Shown in pieces: positions 1 through 12,119 of a stretch of DNA of 64,000 bases. Source of the DNA: Terebella lapidaria (taxonomy: Eukaryota; Annelida; Polychaeta; Terebellida; Terebellidae). Positions within the stretch are counted from its first letter, which is position 1; each line of letters begins with the position of its first letter. The position numbers and the translations under genes were made by a program. Location: NCBI GenBank assembly GCA_949152475.1, contig OX424563.1, forward strand, positions 7,599,001 through 7,663,000. The letters run 5' to 3'. The notes beneath the pieces were generated by a model. That model saw nothing but the letters and a program-made list of their open reading frames with translations, was not told where the DNA came from and ran no database searches.

Positions 1-3000
1 AAAATAGTCCGAGATCACCAGGATGTACCGGAACCCACGCAGAGTGACACGATGAGTATCCAGTATGTTCATGGTGATCCGGTTGAAAGGCGTGCCAGCC
101 TTAACCGTGGTCAAGGGGTGGTGGCCAGGAGCCGGAACTCCTTTGCGAGTCTGGCACCAAGGGCAAGCTGCGCACCACCGTTGCACATCCAATCCGCTAC
201 CAGGCCAGTGAAAGCGCTGTTGTAGCCGATGGATGGTCCTCTGGATTCCCAGGTGACCAGTCACCCGGAGGTCATGCAACTGATGGAGCACTTCTTTCTG
301 CAGCTCCGCCGGAAGCACCAACTGCCAATAGGGGGCAGTGGGCTCGGTGGCTCATAGCGCTGGTACAAGAGGCCATCCCTCAAGGCGAGCCGTTCCCACT
401 GGGAGATGAGAGACTGGGTCTCCTCCCTGTAGGTCTTCCGCTCATCCTTGAAGGGTTTCTTGCCGGCCTCGAGGGCTTTTATAACCGGTGCCAGAGCGCT
501 GTCAGCTCTCTGCTTCACAGCCAGTTGTGCCGGAGAGTAGCTGCCCAAGTTGTTCGGTCTCTCATTCGATACGTCAGACTGCGCACCAGCGGTCATCACC
601 ACAGGGGGCAAAGACCGCTCTTACTCAGACTCATCTGAGGACGCGGAGGGTACCCACGAGGAGTACACCGCCGGACTCGAGGAAGACTCGCTGGAGCTGA
701 GTCACACCTCCGGTTCAAATGCGGGACGCCATCGCCGGTGACGCAGGTCCTCGCGCGGGGGTGAACTCCTGTGACTCGGGCCGCCATGTTGTTAGAGGGT
801 CGGCGGCCTGCGGCCTTCCCGGAAGGTCAAATCCCGAGTCTGAGGAAGAATCCCTACGCGCTGGAATGGAGTCATCCCGGCACAATTAGGGTTCTTGCAC
901 TTATGACAACTCAGAGCCACACTCGCATAAGCTACTACACGCTCTTGCCCGTCCACGATCTGCGAGAGGACACCGCTGAGTGCAAAGTTACTCGCATCAG
1001 TGTCCAGGATGAACTCGCAATCCAGACGAGGGTGCTGCAGCACCAGGGGCAGCTACTAGAGCTTGCTGGAGGTCCGAGAAGGCGATTGCCTGCTCAGCTT
1101 ACCAGACAAAATCGGCGTCCTTTTCCGTAAGGATAGTGTGCAATCTCCGCGAAGCCTTGAATAAACCGGTTGTGGTAGCTCACGTCCGCCACATTACAAG
1201 GCCGGGGTCAGTGCTGTACGGCCTCGATCTTCGCGGAGCCTGGTCTAACTCCGGTGCCTGTTACCATGAAGCCCAAGTATAGAATCTTCTCGACGAAGTG
1301 CTCACACTTGCTGGGCTTCAATTTAAGGCCTGCTCCGCGAATGCAATGGAGCACCATCTGGAGGTTGGTGAGGGTTTCCTCGAACGACCAGCCATACACG
1401 ACTACATCGTCGATGTAGACCATACATCGCTTCCAGAGGAACCCTTTCAAGACCATCTCCATGAGGCGCTCGAACGTCGCTGGGGCGTTGCAGAGCCCGA
1501 GCGGCATTACCTTAAATTGGTAGAGCCCGTTCTTGGTAACAAAGGCAGTTTTAGCCCTATCACTCTCGTCCATCTCGACCTGCCAATACCTGGAAGCCAG
1601 ATCCAGAGCAAAGAAGTAGTGCGATCCGGCCAGGGCAACAAAGGTGTCCTCGATGTGCAGAAGAGGATTTGAGTCCTTCTGTGTGGCATCGTTGAGTTTA
1701 CGATAATCTACGCGAAACCTCCACGAGCCGTCCTTCTTTTCCACCATAACCACAGGACTGGTCCAAGGGCTATCACTGGGTTCGATGATGTCTAGCTCGA
1801 GCATCTTTTGCACCTCCTGGTCTATGACCTCTTGGTGCACGATGGCTGCTCGTCATAGACGCTGTTTGATCGGACGCTCGTCCAGGAGGTCGATGCGGGG
1901 TTTGGCCACGTCTGTCTTGCCAACCACACCGTCAGGACTCATGAACACATCCCCATTCTGCCGGAGCAGCTTGCCGAGAGCTTGACGCTGATCTTCATCC
2001 AGCTGGTCCCTCGAAACACAAGATTCCAAATGGTCCGGCAGGGTGAACGGATCATCTCCGGCGACCGCTGCCGCACAAGCAGCGCGACAAACAGGGTCGT
2101 TGCCACACAGCCGCCCCGTAGCACAACTGGAGCATCAATTGAATTCACCACGAGGATAGGCATCGCGCGGGTGTCGGACTTGACCAGAGCCCCACCCAGC
2201 ACGAGTCCCGTTCCTCGGGCAAAATTGCTCACTGGTTGCACTATACACAGACGACCATCAAAGGGCATGCGCGGGCGCCGCCCGGAGTTGGAATGAACGG
2301 GTCGGACCCGCCCGGAAGAGGAAATGTGTGTCCTCTCCCATCCGGAGTTTGCAGGAGCTGAAGTTGGCAATCACCCGGTGGATCCAGAGAAAGTTCATCC
2401 CAATGATCCTGGGTGCTCCGATATCCACATCGATTGCCTCTGTTATGTACACCTTGTCTCAAAGGGTAATAGGCAAATCGATGATGCAATGGATACGGAT
2501 GCAGTTGTTACCAGCTCCGTGGAGTGTGTAACGACTGGGATCCCGCAACACTAGGTCGCGAAGCGCTTGAAAGTTCCTGTGGCTATGAGGGTGACTTCCC
2601 AGCCGGAGTCTACGAGGAACCGAACCGGCTCCCGTCCAAAAGACAAGGGCAGGTACCAGCATGGATCCCTCACCAGCGCACACATCGGATGAACGGAGTC
2701 TCCCGGGGCACTGGGTTCCGCTAGGGACCACTTTTGGATAATTTATATCCACTTAAGGGTCGTCCGGCTCATCCGCAGATGGGGCAACCTCAGATGCCAC
2801 AGAACAACTGTCCCCAGACCCAGTGTTGGTCGCCACCACGTCCGGTTTCAGTTTCCGTCACGCGAAGGTCGGCTTTGCTGTCCCAAAGGACCTGGCCAAT
2901 AGGAGGAATTCCTCCGGCGCAGATCGGGGAGACTCCCGTGATATCCGCGTGCCGCAGGCGTTCCAACAACTCCGGACACTTGAGCCAAAAGTGTCCCTGC

Positions 3001-3988
3001 TTTCCGCAGAAGTAACAGGGATGGTTCTGGGCTGGTCTGGAGGTGAACGAGCAGTATTCTGCGGATCCCGGGGCGTCGATTCCTGTGCAGTGCGCAATCC
3101 CCTGAAAGGGACGCCAGCGTACCAACCCACTGAGGTTGGGCTCCATGGTGGACTCCCGGGGAGCCGAGGCCGGCCATGGGGCCACCTGCAATGCTTGGGC
3201 AGGAGTAGGCATGGCCGCCTGCGAGGGTACAGCCTGGGCCGAAGCCTGGGCCGGAGGCATCTGTCGAGGTCGGACAGCTACCTCTATTACAAGGGCGAGT
3301 CGATTGCCTCCTCCATCGATCGCTTTTCATGAGTGGCAAGACCATAAGATATATGGTACGGCTGCCCCTCAAAGAACTGGTCAATCAGCATCAGCTCAAA
3401 CCGACTGGCCTCCACGTCTGGATAGGCTCTCCGGCCAAGTACGCACAAGTTAAATGCGTACTCAGTTACGGACTCAGTCGGTAGGCGGAGTCGAGCTTTA
3501 AACTGTCACTCAAACATCCGCCTGTTTGTCATCAGCATGACCAGCAAGCGAAGTTGCTGAGCAACCTCGCCAAGCGTAGCTGTCCTCACCGGCAGACACT
3601 GCATTACTCAGAAAGCCTAGCCTTCCAGGCTCCCTGACAGGATATGCCCAGCCTCCTCCTGGGTCCATCCTTCATACACCGCCGTCCGCCATACCTGGAG
3701 TAAGTAATCCTCCAGATTGGCGTTGAACTTCTTCCGCCAGGAAAACGGCAAGGTCCGAGCACTACCTGCTCGTGTGGTGGAGTCCGCCGGGAAGCTCACG
3801 CTCGCCGCCGGGTACATACCCACAGGTAGCCCACCCTGATTTGATGCGGTCGGGACTGCCTCCCAGAGCACCATGACTGTTAGGATAGGCTGACCTCTCG
3901 GCAGCCACTCCGGCCGTGGGAACGGTCGAAGCAGTGGTCAGCATGGTGCCCCCAAGTTGCGAAGCAGGCGCGGGTCCCATGGTTGAGA
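1..3988 (-). mobile_element. Ty3/gypsy element copy A, main part (gag to integrase)
   Basis: This is the minus-strand body of a Ty3/gypsy LTR retrotransposon that runs off the left window edge inside the integrase region. From 3' to 5' on the plus text it shows the integrase/RNase H linker (about 1-1100), reverse transcriptase (about 1208-1840, with a YIDD catalytic box), a protease region (about 1940-2750) and the zinc-knuckle half of gag (about 2790-3980). It is clearly the same family as copy B at 32717-41815. It is a fossil with many breaks, probably ten or more. It is interrupted at 3988 by another retroelement, after which its gag resumes at 10366. Confidence 0.9.
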
Positions 3989-4262
3989 AGGGAAACGTGA
4001 AGGGAATTCTTGTATTCACGTTATTCGGGTTCTTTTTCAGATACCACAGCTGTATTCACTTTCGTCACAACAAAGACACAACACAAAGTTAGAATTTACA
4101 GTTTAAGTTTACTAGAATATCCTTCACGTTACACTGGTGGAGAATCCGGGTATAACCACAGTTGTATTCCAGCTTTCGTACATAACAAAGACATAATAAC
4201 ACCCAAATTACTTTGGTGAAAAGTTTTGTAAAAATCCAAACCGTCACTGTACATTGATTTAA
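3989..4262 (+). repeat. Inverted, twice-repeated LTR-end sequence at the left end of the Gmr1-like element
   Basis: Positions 3989-4122 read as the reverse complement of the 3' LTR end (about 10230-10365). A second, more diverged copy of the same reverse-complement segment follows at 4123-4262. The element's two ends are therefore inverted relative to each other. No normal direct 5' LTR was found between here and the gag start at 5226. Confidence 0.65.
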
Positions 4263-4440
4263 ACAAAGGACCAATTTAGTTCAATCCTAATAGAACAAAT
4301 CCAAGTGCAAGGTACAAATACTTCAATTACCGCTGGTGTCAGTGTAACGATTTACTTAGAATAACTGCCTTTATGCAACGGTTGTTAAACTCGTAAAATA
4401 TTTGATTAAGTTGACTTCAGCCAGACGCCTCTCATATACA

Positions 4441-4790
4441 CTTGCCTGTGTGGCCTTCGACAAATCAATGACCGAGCCTGTGTGGCTAAATACTTACCAT
4501 TCACCGCCTGTGTGGCTTGTATCACTGCCTGTGTGGCTTGTATCACTGCCTGTGTGGCTCACAACAGTCTGTGTGACTGAATAGTCTGTGTGACTACAGG
4601 TTATTCGTATGAGAACATACACCTTGTACATATACATCGCTGTGGAATTGTCTGTGTGACTTTTGACGGTTCTGTTCCGTTGTACTCGCCTGTGTGGCGT
4701 AAGTGTTGCCCCTTTGAACAGATACCATTTGCCTGTGTGGCGTGTCGTGGCCTGTGTGGCGTGTTGGTTGACTGGTCAGTGTGACCAATA
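4441..4790 (+). repeat. Cluster of CCTGTGTGGC-type motifs in the Gmr1-like leader
   Basis: About eleven copies of a 10-base motif, CCTGTGTGGC or TCTGTGTGAC, lie in 350 bp upstream of gag. Spacing varies. Three copies near 4505-4560 form a regular 21-bp tandem array. The cluster is non-coding and its role is unknown. Confidence 0.8.
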
Positions 4791-5225
4791 CAGCGACTGT
4801 ACATAGTATATACAATTCCATTGTCGGGTCCGTATTTTGTTCTAAATTTTGAATGTAAAATATGTGTATATGGAGTATTTTGATTTTGCTTTGACTGACG
4901 ACAAGTGAAGTTGTATAACTAGTGAAGAGTGAGTCGTCTTTCTCACTAATCACAGGAAGGATTCCTGGGAAAAAACAAAACAAAAACATTCATTCATTCG
5001 TTGCATATGCCATGCATTAGTCTTCCTAGTGACGCAGATATTGAATGAGTGATTGAGTGAATATTTTTGGAGTCTGGATAGTGTAAATCTTGAACGACAC
5101 TGGACGAATGATTTGGTTTTGAAGGGTAGTTTGTTTGATCATTGATACTGATTATCGTCGATGGTGTCAATTTTCTACTGTTACAACAATTTGGTGATTA
5201 TGTTGTATTCACATTTCTAGCAAAG

Positions 5226-6180
5226 ATGGAAGCCTTGTTTGAGTATGGAGAGAGACTTGGCTTATCGGGTGCTGGTTTACTGGATTTTGTGAATAAGGAG
5301 CGTGATCGTGTTGAGAGGCGAGAGCACGAAGAGAGGGAAGCAAGGATTGCTAGTGCTAAGTTAGAGGCTCAGAGGGAGTTGAAAAATCAGGAACGTGAAG
5401 AGCGTAGGCTTGAGCGAGAGTTTCTGCTCGCTCAGAAGCAACTTGAGTTGGAGAAGCAGTTAGAGCAATCACGAACTAGCGAACATGAGAGTACTAAAAT
5501 TAATGCTGGTGGTGCTAAGACTAAGGTTCCCAAAATTACCAATCTTTGCAGATGGCAAGAATGATTTGGACTCTTACCTCGAGAGGTTCGAGCGTTTTGC
5601 CAAGGCCCAAAAGTGGGAAGGTGAAGATTGGGCAGTCAATCTCAGTACACTACTGACAGGGAAGGCACTTGACGTGTATTCCAGGCTTTCTGAGGAAGAT
5701 GCTGGTGATTATGACAAGCTGAAAGAGGCTTTGCTGAAGAGATATGAATTGACTGATGAAGGGTTTCGAGTGAAATTGAGAGAAAGTAAGGCTGAAGTAG
5801 GTGAAAGTCCATCACAGTTCATTTCCAGGTTGGAGAAGTATCTGTGTTGGTGGATGAATTTGGCTGGTTGTGAGATCGTTTGATGGGTTGAAATCTCTTA
5901 TCCTGATGGAGCACTATATTTCCACATGTCCGAAGGAGTTGTCTGTATTCCTGAAAGAGAGGCACCTTGACTCCTTGTCTGAGGTGGCCGAGATTGCAGA
6001 GAGGTATTTGGAAGAACACAATGTCCCTAGCAAGGACAATAAGCAGAAATTCGAGGGTTCAGGCAAGAATTATATGTCTAAACAGACTGGTGGATCACCG
6101 AAAGTTTCCAAACAAGGATGTTGCTGAGAAACGTAACTGCTATGAATGTGGTGTCCAAGGACATTTGTCACGGTAGTGTA
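5226..6180 (+). CDS. Gag region of the Gmr1-like element
   Basis: A coding region begins with ATG at 5226. It encodes a highly charged Glu/Arg-rich coiled coil, then a retrotransposon gag-type helical domain, and ends with a CCHC zinc knuckle (CYECGVQGHLS) followed by an arginine/glycine-rich tail. This is the capsid/nucleocapsid part of the element. It is a fossil and not a single intact frame. Confidence 0.75.
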
Positions 6181-6547
6181 AAGAACCTCCTTCCAATCAG
6201 CGTGGTAGAGGTGGTAGGAGTAGAGCATTTGGTGCTAGTGGATTTAGTCGTGGTCGATTTCGTGGACGTGGCAGAGGTCGTGGGACTTATGTTCCACAGG
6301 GTGAGGCACTTCAGGCTGACAGTGAAGTTGGTGTTGAATCTAGAAACGATAGCAGTCAGTGTTGTCATAATTGTTGCCATAAGAATAGGGATGTTAATGA
6401 AACAACAGTAAAGAAAGTAAACATGTGCGTTGCCGCAGACAAGGACTCACCTGTGAGTGGCACTCCGGGTTTTGTCAAGATGTTGTGTGGTCATTCGCTA
6501 CCTGTGGTGAATCTCTGTAGAACGGAGAATGATTTGTTAGAGGTTCC

Positions 6548-7000
6548 GTGGAAGGTACCTATGTGAAGGTGTTGCGGGACACAGGGTGTAACAGTGTCGT
6601 TGTGAAGAGAAACTTGGTGGCAGACCATCAGATGTTGGGTGATCATAGATCATGTGTATTGATTGATGGTACTATTCGTAAGTTCCCTTTGACATATATC
6701 TATGTGGACACTCCATATTTCAGTGGTTACACAGAAGCAATGTGCGTTGACAATCCAGTGTATGAGCTTATTGTTGGAAACGTTGACAGTGCAAGTGATC
6801 CAGAAGATCCAGATTGTGACTGGGATCCAAGCAGTGCCATGGCAGTCGTGACACGTCAACAGAAGCTCAAAGAGAATCAGCCAGTGAAACCTTTGGTTGT
6901 ATCCGAGGTTATCGGTTCTGTAAATAGGGATAAGTTGCTGCAGATGCCGCTTGAGGACAAAACTGTAAATAGTATCAAACTTAGTAGTCAAGATGACTGT
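6548..7000 (+). CDS. Protease region of the Gmr1-like element
   Basis: The segment encodes a retropepsin-like stretch with a D-T-G-type active-site motif (LRDTGCNS) near its start, followed by a linker leading to the integrase zinc-binding region. It is part of a broken pol. Confidence 0.65.
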
Positions 7001-7089
7001 GAACGTCAAGGGAGGAACAGGTCTTGGTTCGAGGAGAGGTCTGGATTGGTGTACAGGATGTTCCAACCTCCTTCTGTCAATGGTGGCAA

Positions 7090-8170
7090 TATCGTCAAAC
7101 AGGTCGTGGTATCAGTTCCTTTTCGTGTGAAGGTTATGTCTCTGGCTCATGAATCTATCTTGGGTGGTCACCTAGGGATATCCAAGACGAAAGGTAGGAT
7201 AGCTCTGCATTTCTACTGGCCAGGTATGGTTGGGGACGTTAGGAGGTTTTGTAAGTCCTGTGATATTTGTCAAAAGACTGTATCCAAAGGTCGAATTCCT
7301 CGTGTACCTTGGGTGAAACGGCAATCGTAGAGACGCCTTTTGAGCGTGTGGGGGTAGATCTGGTAGGACCAATTCACCCAATGTCAGAGTCGAAGAAGAG
7401 GTATATCTTGGTGATAGTGGATTACGCTACGCGGTATCCAGAAGCTGTTGCCTTGTCTAGTATCACGACTGAGAGTGTTGCTGAGGCTCTAGTGACAGTA
7501 TTCAGTCGGGTGGGATTTCCACCCGAGGTATTAACAGATATGGGAACCCTGTTCACTTCTGAAGCAATGGCTGAAGTCAGCAGGCTGTTGTCATTCAAGC
7601 AGTTGACGACGACTCCATATCACCCCATATGCAATTTAAAACAAATAGGCACGTTAAAACAAATGCTTAAGAGACTTTGTAGCGAGAGACCGATTGACTG
7701 GGATAGATATCTTCCTGCTGTTCTTTTTGCCTATCGTGAAGTTCCTCAGGAAAGTCTTCAGTTTTCTCCTTTCGAGTTGCTCTATGGGCGCACTGTTCGA
7801 GGTCCAATGCAGATCCTGAAAGAGCTCTGGACCAAAGAGTTACCAACTGAAGAAGTTAAAACAAACTATCAGTATGTATTTGATCTGCGAAACCGTTTGG
7901 AAGAAACATGTAAGCTTGCCCATGAGAACTTACAGAATGCACAGCAGACGGCTAAGAGCCGGTATGATAAAAAGTCAAAGGTGCAAAAGTTTCAGGTAGG
8001 AGACAAAGTCCTTGTTCTTCTTCCTACGAAGTCCTACAAACTCTTAATGCAGTGGAAAGGTCCATATCACGTTGTTGAGGTTGTCGCAGACAATGACTAT
8101 CTGGTTGATGTTAAAAGTACTCATAAGGTGTATCACGCCAATCTGTTGAAACTGTATCATGAACGTGTGA
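7090..8170 (+). CDS. Integrase region of the Gmr1-like element
   Basis: An H2C2 zinc-binding motif (…HLGISKTK… CDICQ) is followed by a DDE integrase core with GVDLVGP and YHP-type motifs and a C-terminal region with a GPY-like motif (WKGPYHVV). It lies 5' of reverse transcriptase, the feature that defines the Gmr1-like order. Fossil. Confidence 0.85.
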
Positions 8171-8339
8171 AAGTTGTGAGTATGTGTGAGAACAGTTGTA
8201 TGGGTGAAGGTTTTGAACTTGTTGGTAGGACGGTAGATTCCATCTGTGACTGTACTCTTAGTGCTGTAGAAGAGTATGACGATGATGGTAATGAGGAGTC
8301 ATTCGACTTTGGTTCCCCTGTAGCGAAGGAATCATACAG

Positions 8340-9742
8340 AGATGTAGTCATCGGTGATGAGTTGACAAGTGATCAGCGTCATGAGGTTGAGTTGTTGTTG
8401 TTTGAGTTCCGGGATATTTTAACTGATGTTCCAGGTGAAACTCATTTGGTGAAGCACTCGATCAGCTTGATGGAGGATAAACCAGTAAGGTCCAAACTAT
8501 ACGCAACTCCTTTTACCATGAAGGATGTTATAAAGAAAGAGGTTTCCGATATGTTGAAGCTAGGTATCATAGAGAGGGCTGAATCATCGTATGCGAGTCC
8601 CGTAGTGATTGTTCGAAAGCGTGATGGGTCCAACCGGTTTTGCATCGACTTTCGTAAGTTGAACGCCATAACTGTATTTGATACGGAACCCATGAAAAAT
8701 CCAGAAGACATTTTCGCTAGGCTCTGTACAGAAAGGTTCTTCAGCAAGATAGATCTAAGCAAGGGGTACTGGCAGATACCGGTCGATCCTGAAAGTAAGT
8801 CCAAAACAACTTTTGTGACATCAGAGGGTAGCTTTCAGTTCCTGTGGATGCCATTTGGTTTGGTAAATGCTGTCGCAACGTTCAACAGACTCATGAAGAT
8901 CTTGTTGCAAAACATGACAAGTGTAGATAGTTATGTTGACGATGTACTGGTTCATTCCCAGATGTGGGATTACCATATTAATGTTCTAAGGGAGTTATTC
9001 TCGAGGCTCCGAGAAGCTAATCTCACAATTCGTCCAAGTAAGTGTAAGATCGGTTTCGAGAAACTAGACTATGTTGGTCAGGTGATCGGAAGTGGAGAGA
9101 TGAGTCCACATCCTGATACTGTTATCAAAGTACGTGAAGCAGCTAGACCTCAGACGAAAAAGGAAGTGAGAGCATTTGTTGGCCTCACTGGGTATTATAG
9201 GAAATATGTACCCAATTACGCAGCAATTGCTGTTCCACTAACGGATCTCACCAAAAACGGTCAGCCAAACAAAGTTGTATGGGGAGAGTCACAGGAACGA
9301 GCTTTCCTGGCTCTGAAGATGTTTCTGACCCAAGATCCGATACTTAAGCTGCCAGATTTTGGTAGGGAGTTCATTCTCCGAACTGATGCATCCGAAGTAG
9401 GTTTGGGGGCAGTTCTCCTCCAACGCTACGGTGATGAATTCTTCCCTGTGTTGTATGCTAGTAAAAAAACTCCTGAAAAGAGAAAGGGCCTATTCGGTCA
9501 TCGAGAAGGAGTGTTTGGCGGTGGTTTGGTCTGTAAAGAAATTTCAGACGTACCTGTATGGTCGTGAGTTTGTGATTCAGACAGATCACGAGCCCCTTGT
9601 ATATATCAATCGCTGTAAAGTAGATAACAGTAGGGTCATGAGGTGGGCCCTTTTCCTGCAACCATACCGGTTCAGGATTGAAGCCATCAAGGGTTCGAAG
9701 AACCTTAGTGCTGATTACTTAAGTAGATGTTATGAGCTGTAA
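8340..9742 (+). CDS. Reverse transcriptase and RNase H region of the Gmr1-like element
   Basis: A Ty3/gypsy reverse transcriptase carries the catalytic YVDD box (SYVDDVLVHS) and the upstream IDLSKGYWQI motif. It is followed by RNase H, with a TDAS motif and the terminal NLSADYLSR-like motif. It is the 3'-most coding part and ends before a purine-rich tract (about 9808-9822) and the 3' LTR. Fossil, with a mostly open frame. Confidence 0.88.
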
Positions 9743-9826
9743 TGCTTCGGCATTGAGTGTCATTTGTGTGATTAGGTCTTAAGAATATTTAAGAAATATT
9801 CTCTTAGGGAGGAGGGGGGTTACAAA

Positions 9827-10365
9827 TGACGAATTATAAGTTATAATTATTGAAATTGGGGTATCTTTACAGTATTATTACAATCAGTACGGAACATACA
9901 GAAATTATATCATTGCATGTATACTAACTGTACCTCTTAGTCTACAGACACGAAGCCCGTTCCATACCAGGAACTCGAGCCAGCCAGCCCGTGATGTCTA
10001 CCCAGAAGTCAGCCAAGCGCGACGCCGTGGCCGAGCCGAGTAGAGGAGACAGTGTACGGCAGAGGCAGAAAGGACACTGAGCTGGACGGATGGGGCAAGC
10101 GTCGCTCTCACAGCCGACTCCACGTGTTTTTTGTAACAGCGAATTTTTGTTTGTGTTTCCTGTAACAACTACATTTGGTAAAGTACAAACTAGTCAGTAC
10201 AAATCTTTTACATATATACATTTACCTATTCATTGTACAGTGAGGATATACTAGTAAACCTGTAAATTCTAACTTTGTGTTGTGTCTGTGACGAAAGTGA
10301 ATACAGCTGTGGTATCTGAAAAAGAACCCGAATAACGTGAATACAAGAATTCCCTTCACGTTACA
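9827..10365 (+). repeat. 3' LTR of the Gmr1-like element
   Basis: It begins TG just after the purine-rich run GGGAGGAGGGGGGT and ends CA at 10365, next to the 12-bp target duplication. No directly repeated partner was found at the 5' end. Confidence 0.65.
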
Positions 10366-10794
10366 CCATGGTTGAGACCATCAGCGTCTGCGGACTTGGA
10401 AGGACTGGGGGAGGGGCCACTGGCCCGGTCATCCCCGGACTGTAGGGGATCGTCGGACCTATCGCGCCTAACTCGTCGAGGCCCGGCCTCAACGGCAACG
10501 GATGTTGCGGCCCCGCAGGACTCGACTCTATGCCCAGAGACGGAGTCGTAGACGCCGGAGTTGACTCCTCAGACTGGGTCTGGTCTGGGCGGTCGTCCGG
10601 ACGTCTCTGGCTATCGCCAGAGTCACTCTGGGGCAACTCACGGCCGTCATGCGACCGAGTCCGATCAGCAATATGACTGCTTTCTTTCTCACACATTATT
10701 TTTTGTTACAAGTGTCCCGGAGGAGGCAAGAGGTCCCCAGGGCAAGGGAGCAAAACACTGCGACGTTAGGTTGCGATGGAGCACCGTCGGACTG

Positions 10795-10812
10795 ATCCTG
10801 GTCACGGCACCA
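10795..10812 (-). promoter_or_regulatory. Primer-binding site of gypsy copy A
   Basis: Next to the LTR edge the minus strand reads TGGTGCCGTGACCAGGA, one base from the LTR terminus. A TGG-initiated stretch next to the 5' LTR is the standard tRNA primer-binding site position. I did not assign the tRNA. Confidence 0.6.
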
Positions 10813-10813
10813 A

Positions 10814-11455
10814 TGTAAAGTTTTAACGTCGTCCGCTATCCGGGATCCTCGAGGATAGTGCTCTCACCACAGTCCATTGCGGACGCGCACCCGCTATCCT
10901 CAGATCCTCGCGGATAGTCTGCTCACCGAGGGTCACTGCAGGCGCAGTATCTACTCTATCATTAGAACGTTAACCAGGTAGCAGCCCGCCCAGTGAGCCC
11001 AGACATGCGGACACCACTCAGATACAGGATCATCACCGTGGTGTTAACTGTTACAGTAAAACCCCGCTCTCTGCGGTCTGCCACGGGGGATGATACACCG
11101 GACAGCCCGACAGTCCGCCAGAGCCTGTGTCGCATCATCCTGGGTCAGAGACCGGTGATCCAGAGGGCATGCACCCACGAGTCACCAAGGTCTTCCCCAC
11201 CCAGGCCCCCTATCAAAATTGTCCTCAGGGGCCCGTGAGGGCCTTAGCCACAGAGCGAGGACGTAGAGCTCATGGCTGAGCTCTCCGTCGTCTCTCTCGC
11301 CTTGCTCTGAGGCAACTTCACAGACCAGAACGCCTCCAGAGTATTTATACCCCAGAGCACGAGAACAAAGGAGATGACGTAATACCATCGTTATAGCTAA
11401 CTGGGCGAGAGAGTTGGAGAGCTTTGCTGGGCAGCGAACAGAACAGAAGAGTTAC
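10814..11455 (-). repeat. 5' LTR of gypsy copy A
   Basis: On the minus strand the LTR ends in a TACA just beside the primer-binding site. It shares its core with the LTRs at 29829, 32717, 48207, 52052 and 63614, and is closest to the one at 63614. A TATA-like box (TATAAATA on the minus strand) lies near 11342-11352. The left edge is firm and the right edge approximate. Confidence 0.7.
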
Positions 11456-12119
11456 GATGAGAACGTTATGATTTTCAATGAGACTTGTCCAGTCTTCTTG
11501 TGAGATATGCTGGGCATTCTGGGTAATGGGCGCTCGGATGTTTTCGTTGTTCTCCGAGACAATGATGCATCGGAAAGTGTAAAATGACGTCCGTGGGATA
11601 CCCCTAGTCCACCAATAAGATAACAATACGTCACGATATATTTATAGATAGGCTAAATCGTCGTTGGTCGGAAAGATTCGGAAAGTTTGACCAAAATAAA
11701 TTAACCAACATCGGAAATTTTCCGGCCGTACTTCCCTTAAACACTGCAAAACAAATATATTTATGCTTTGACATACGGACTACAGTGGAATTTAAAACGT
11801 AAAAACAAATGATTCACACAAAACACAGGTATCCGCTTTTGTCAGAACTGTTATGACCCGATAAATCGTGTTTCTTGGTGGAAGTTCGAAGGTAAACAAA
11901 TATTCGCCATTTGCAATTGAAATGTCCCCTCTGCGCATGCGCTGACCTTCCACCCACAACCCGTATGCATAAACAAGAGCATATGTATAGTGAAATTAAT
12001 GTTTAATCGATAAATTTCTCCAGAAAACTTTTGGAATTTTAAGCTAAGCATACTTAACTTTGGGGATCACCCAATAAGCGAACAGTATGCCAAGTTTGGA
12101 TATGCCTATTGGTACTACA
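11456..12119. other. Intergenic stretch; start of the inverted duplication at 11968
   Basis: No coding signal was recognised. From 11968 onward the sequence matches the reverse complement of 48207 and below, so 11968 is one edge of the large inverted duplication. Confidence 0.5.

Larger units (their letters stand above)
3989..10365 (+). mobile_element. Gmr1-like Ty3/gypsy element (integrase before RT) inserted in gypsy A gag
   Basis: This is a plus-strand retroelement flanked by a 12-bp duplication of its target (CCATGGTTGAGA at 3977-3988 and 10366-10377). The order of parts is gag with coiled coil and zinc knuckle, protease, H2C2 and integrase core, reverse transcriptase, then RNase H. Integrase upstream of RT is the copia-like order that within Ty3/gypsy is known from the Gmr1 group. 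The 3' LTR is about 9827-10365. The 5' end carries reverse-complement copies of the LTR end instead of a direct LTR. It is a fossil with roughly half a dozen breaks and long open stretches, so it is fairly young. Confidence 0.85.
10366..11455 (-). mobile_element. Ty3/gypsy copy A, 5' part (start of gag, leader, 5' LTR)
   Basis: This continues the same minus-strand gypsy element after the inserted Gmr1-like element. It contains the start of gag (about 10366-10696, proline-rich), a short leader, a primer-binding site next to the LTR and the 5' LTR. Sequence just after the insertion aligns with copy B gag near 41476. The outer LTR end was not located exactly, because similarity to the other LTRs fades near 11455. 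It is a broken fossil. Confidence 0.8.
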
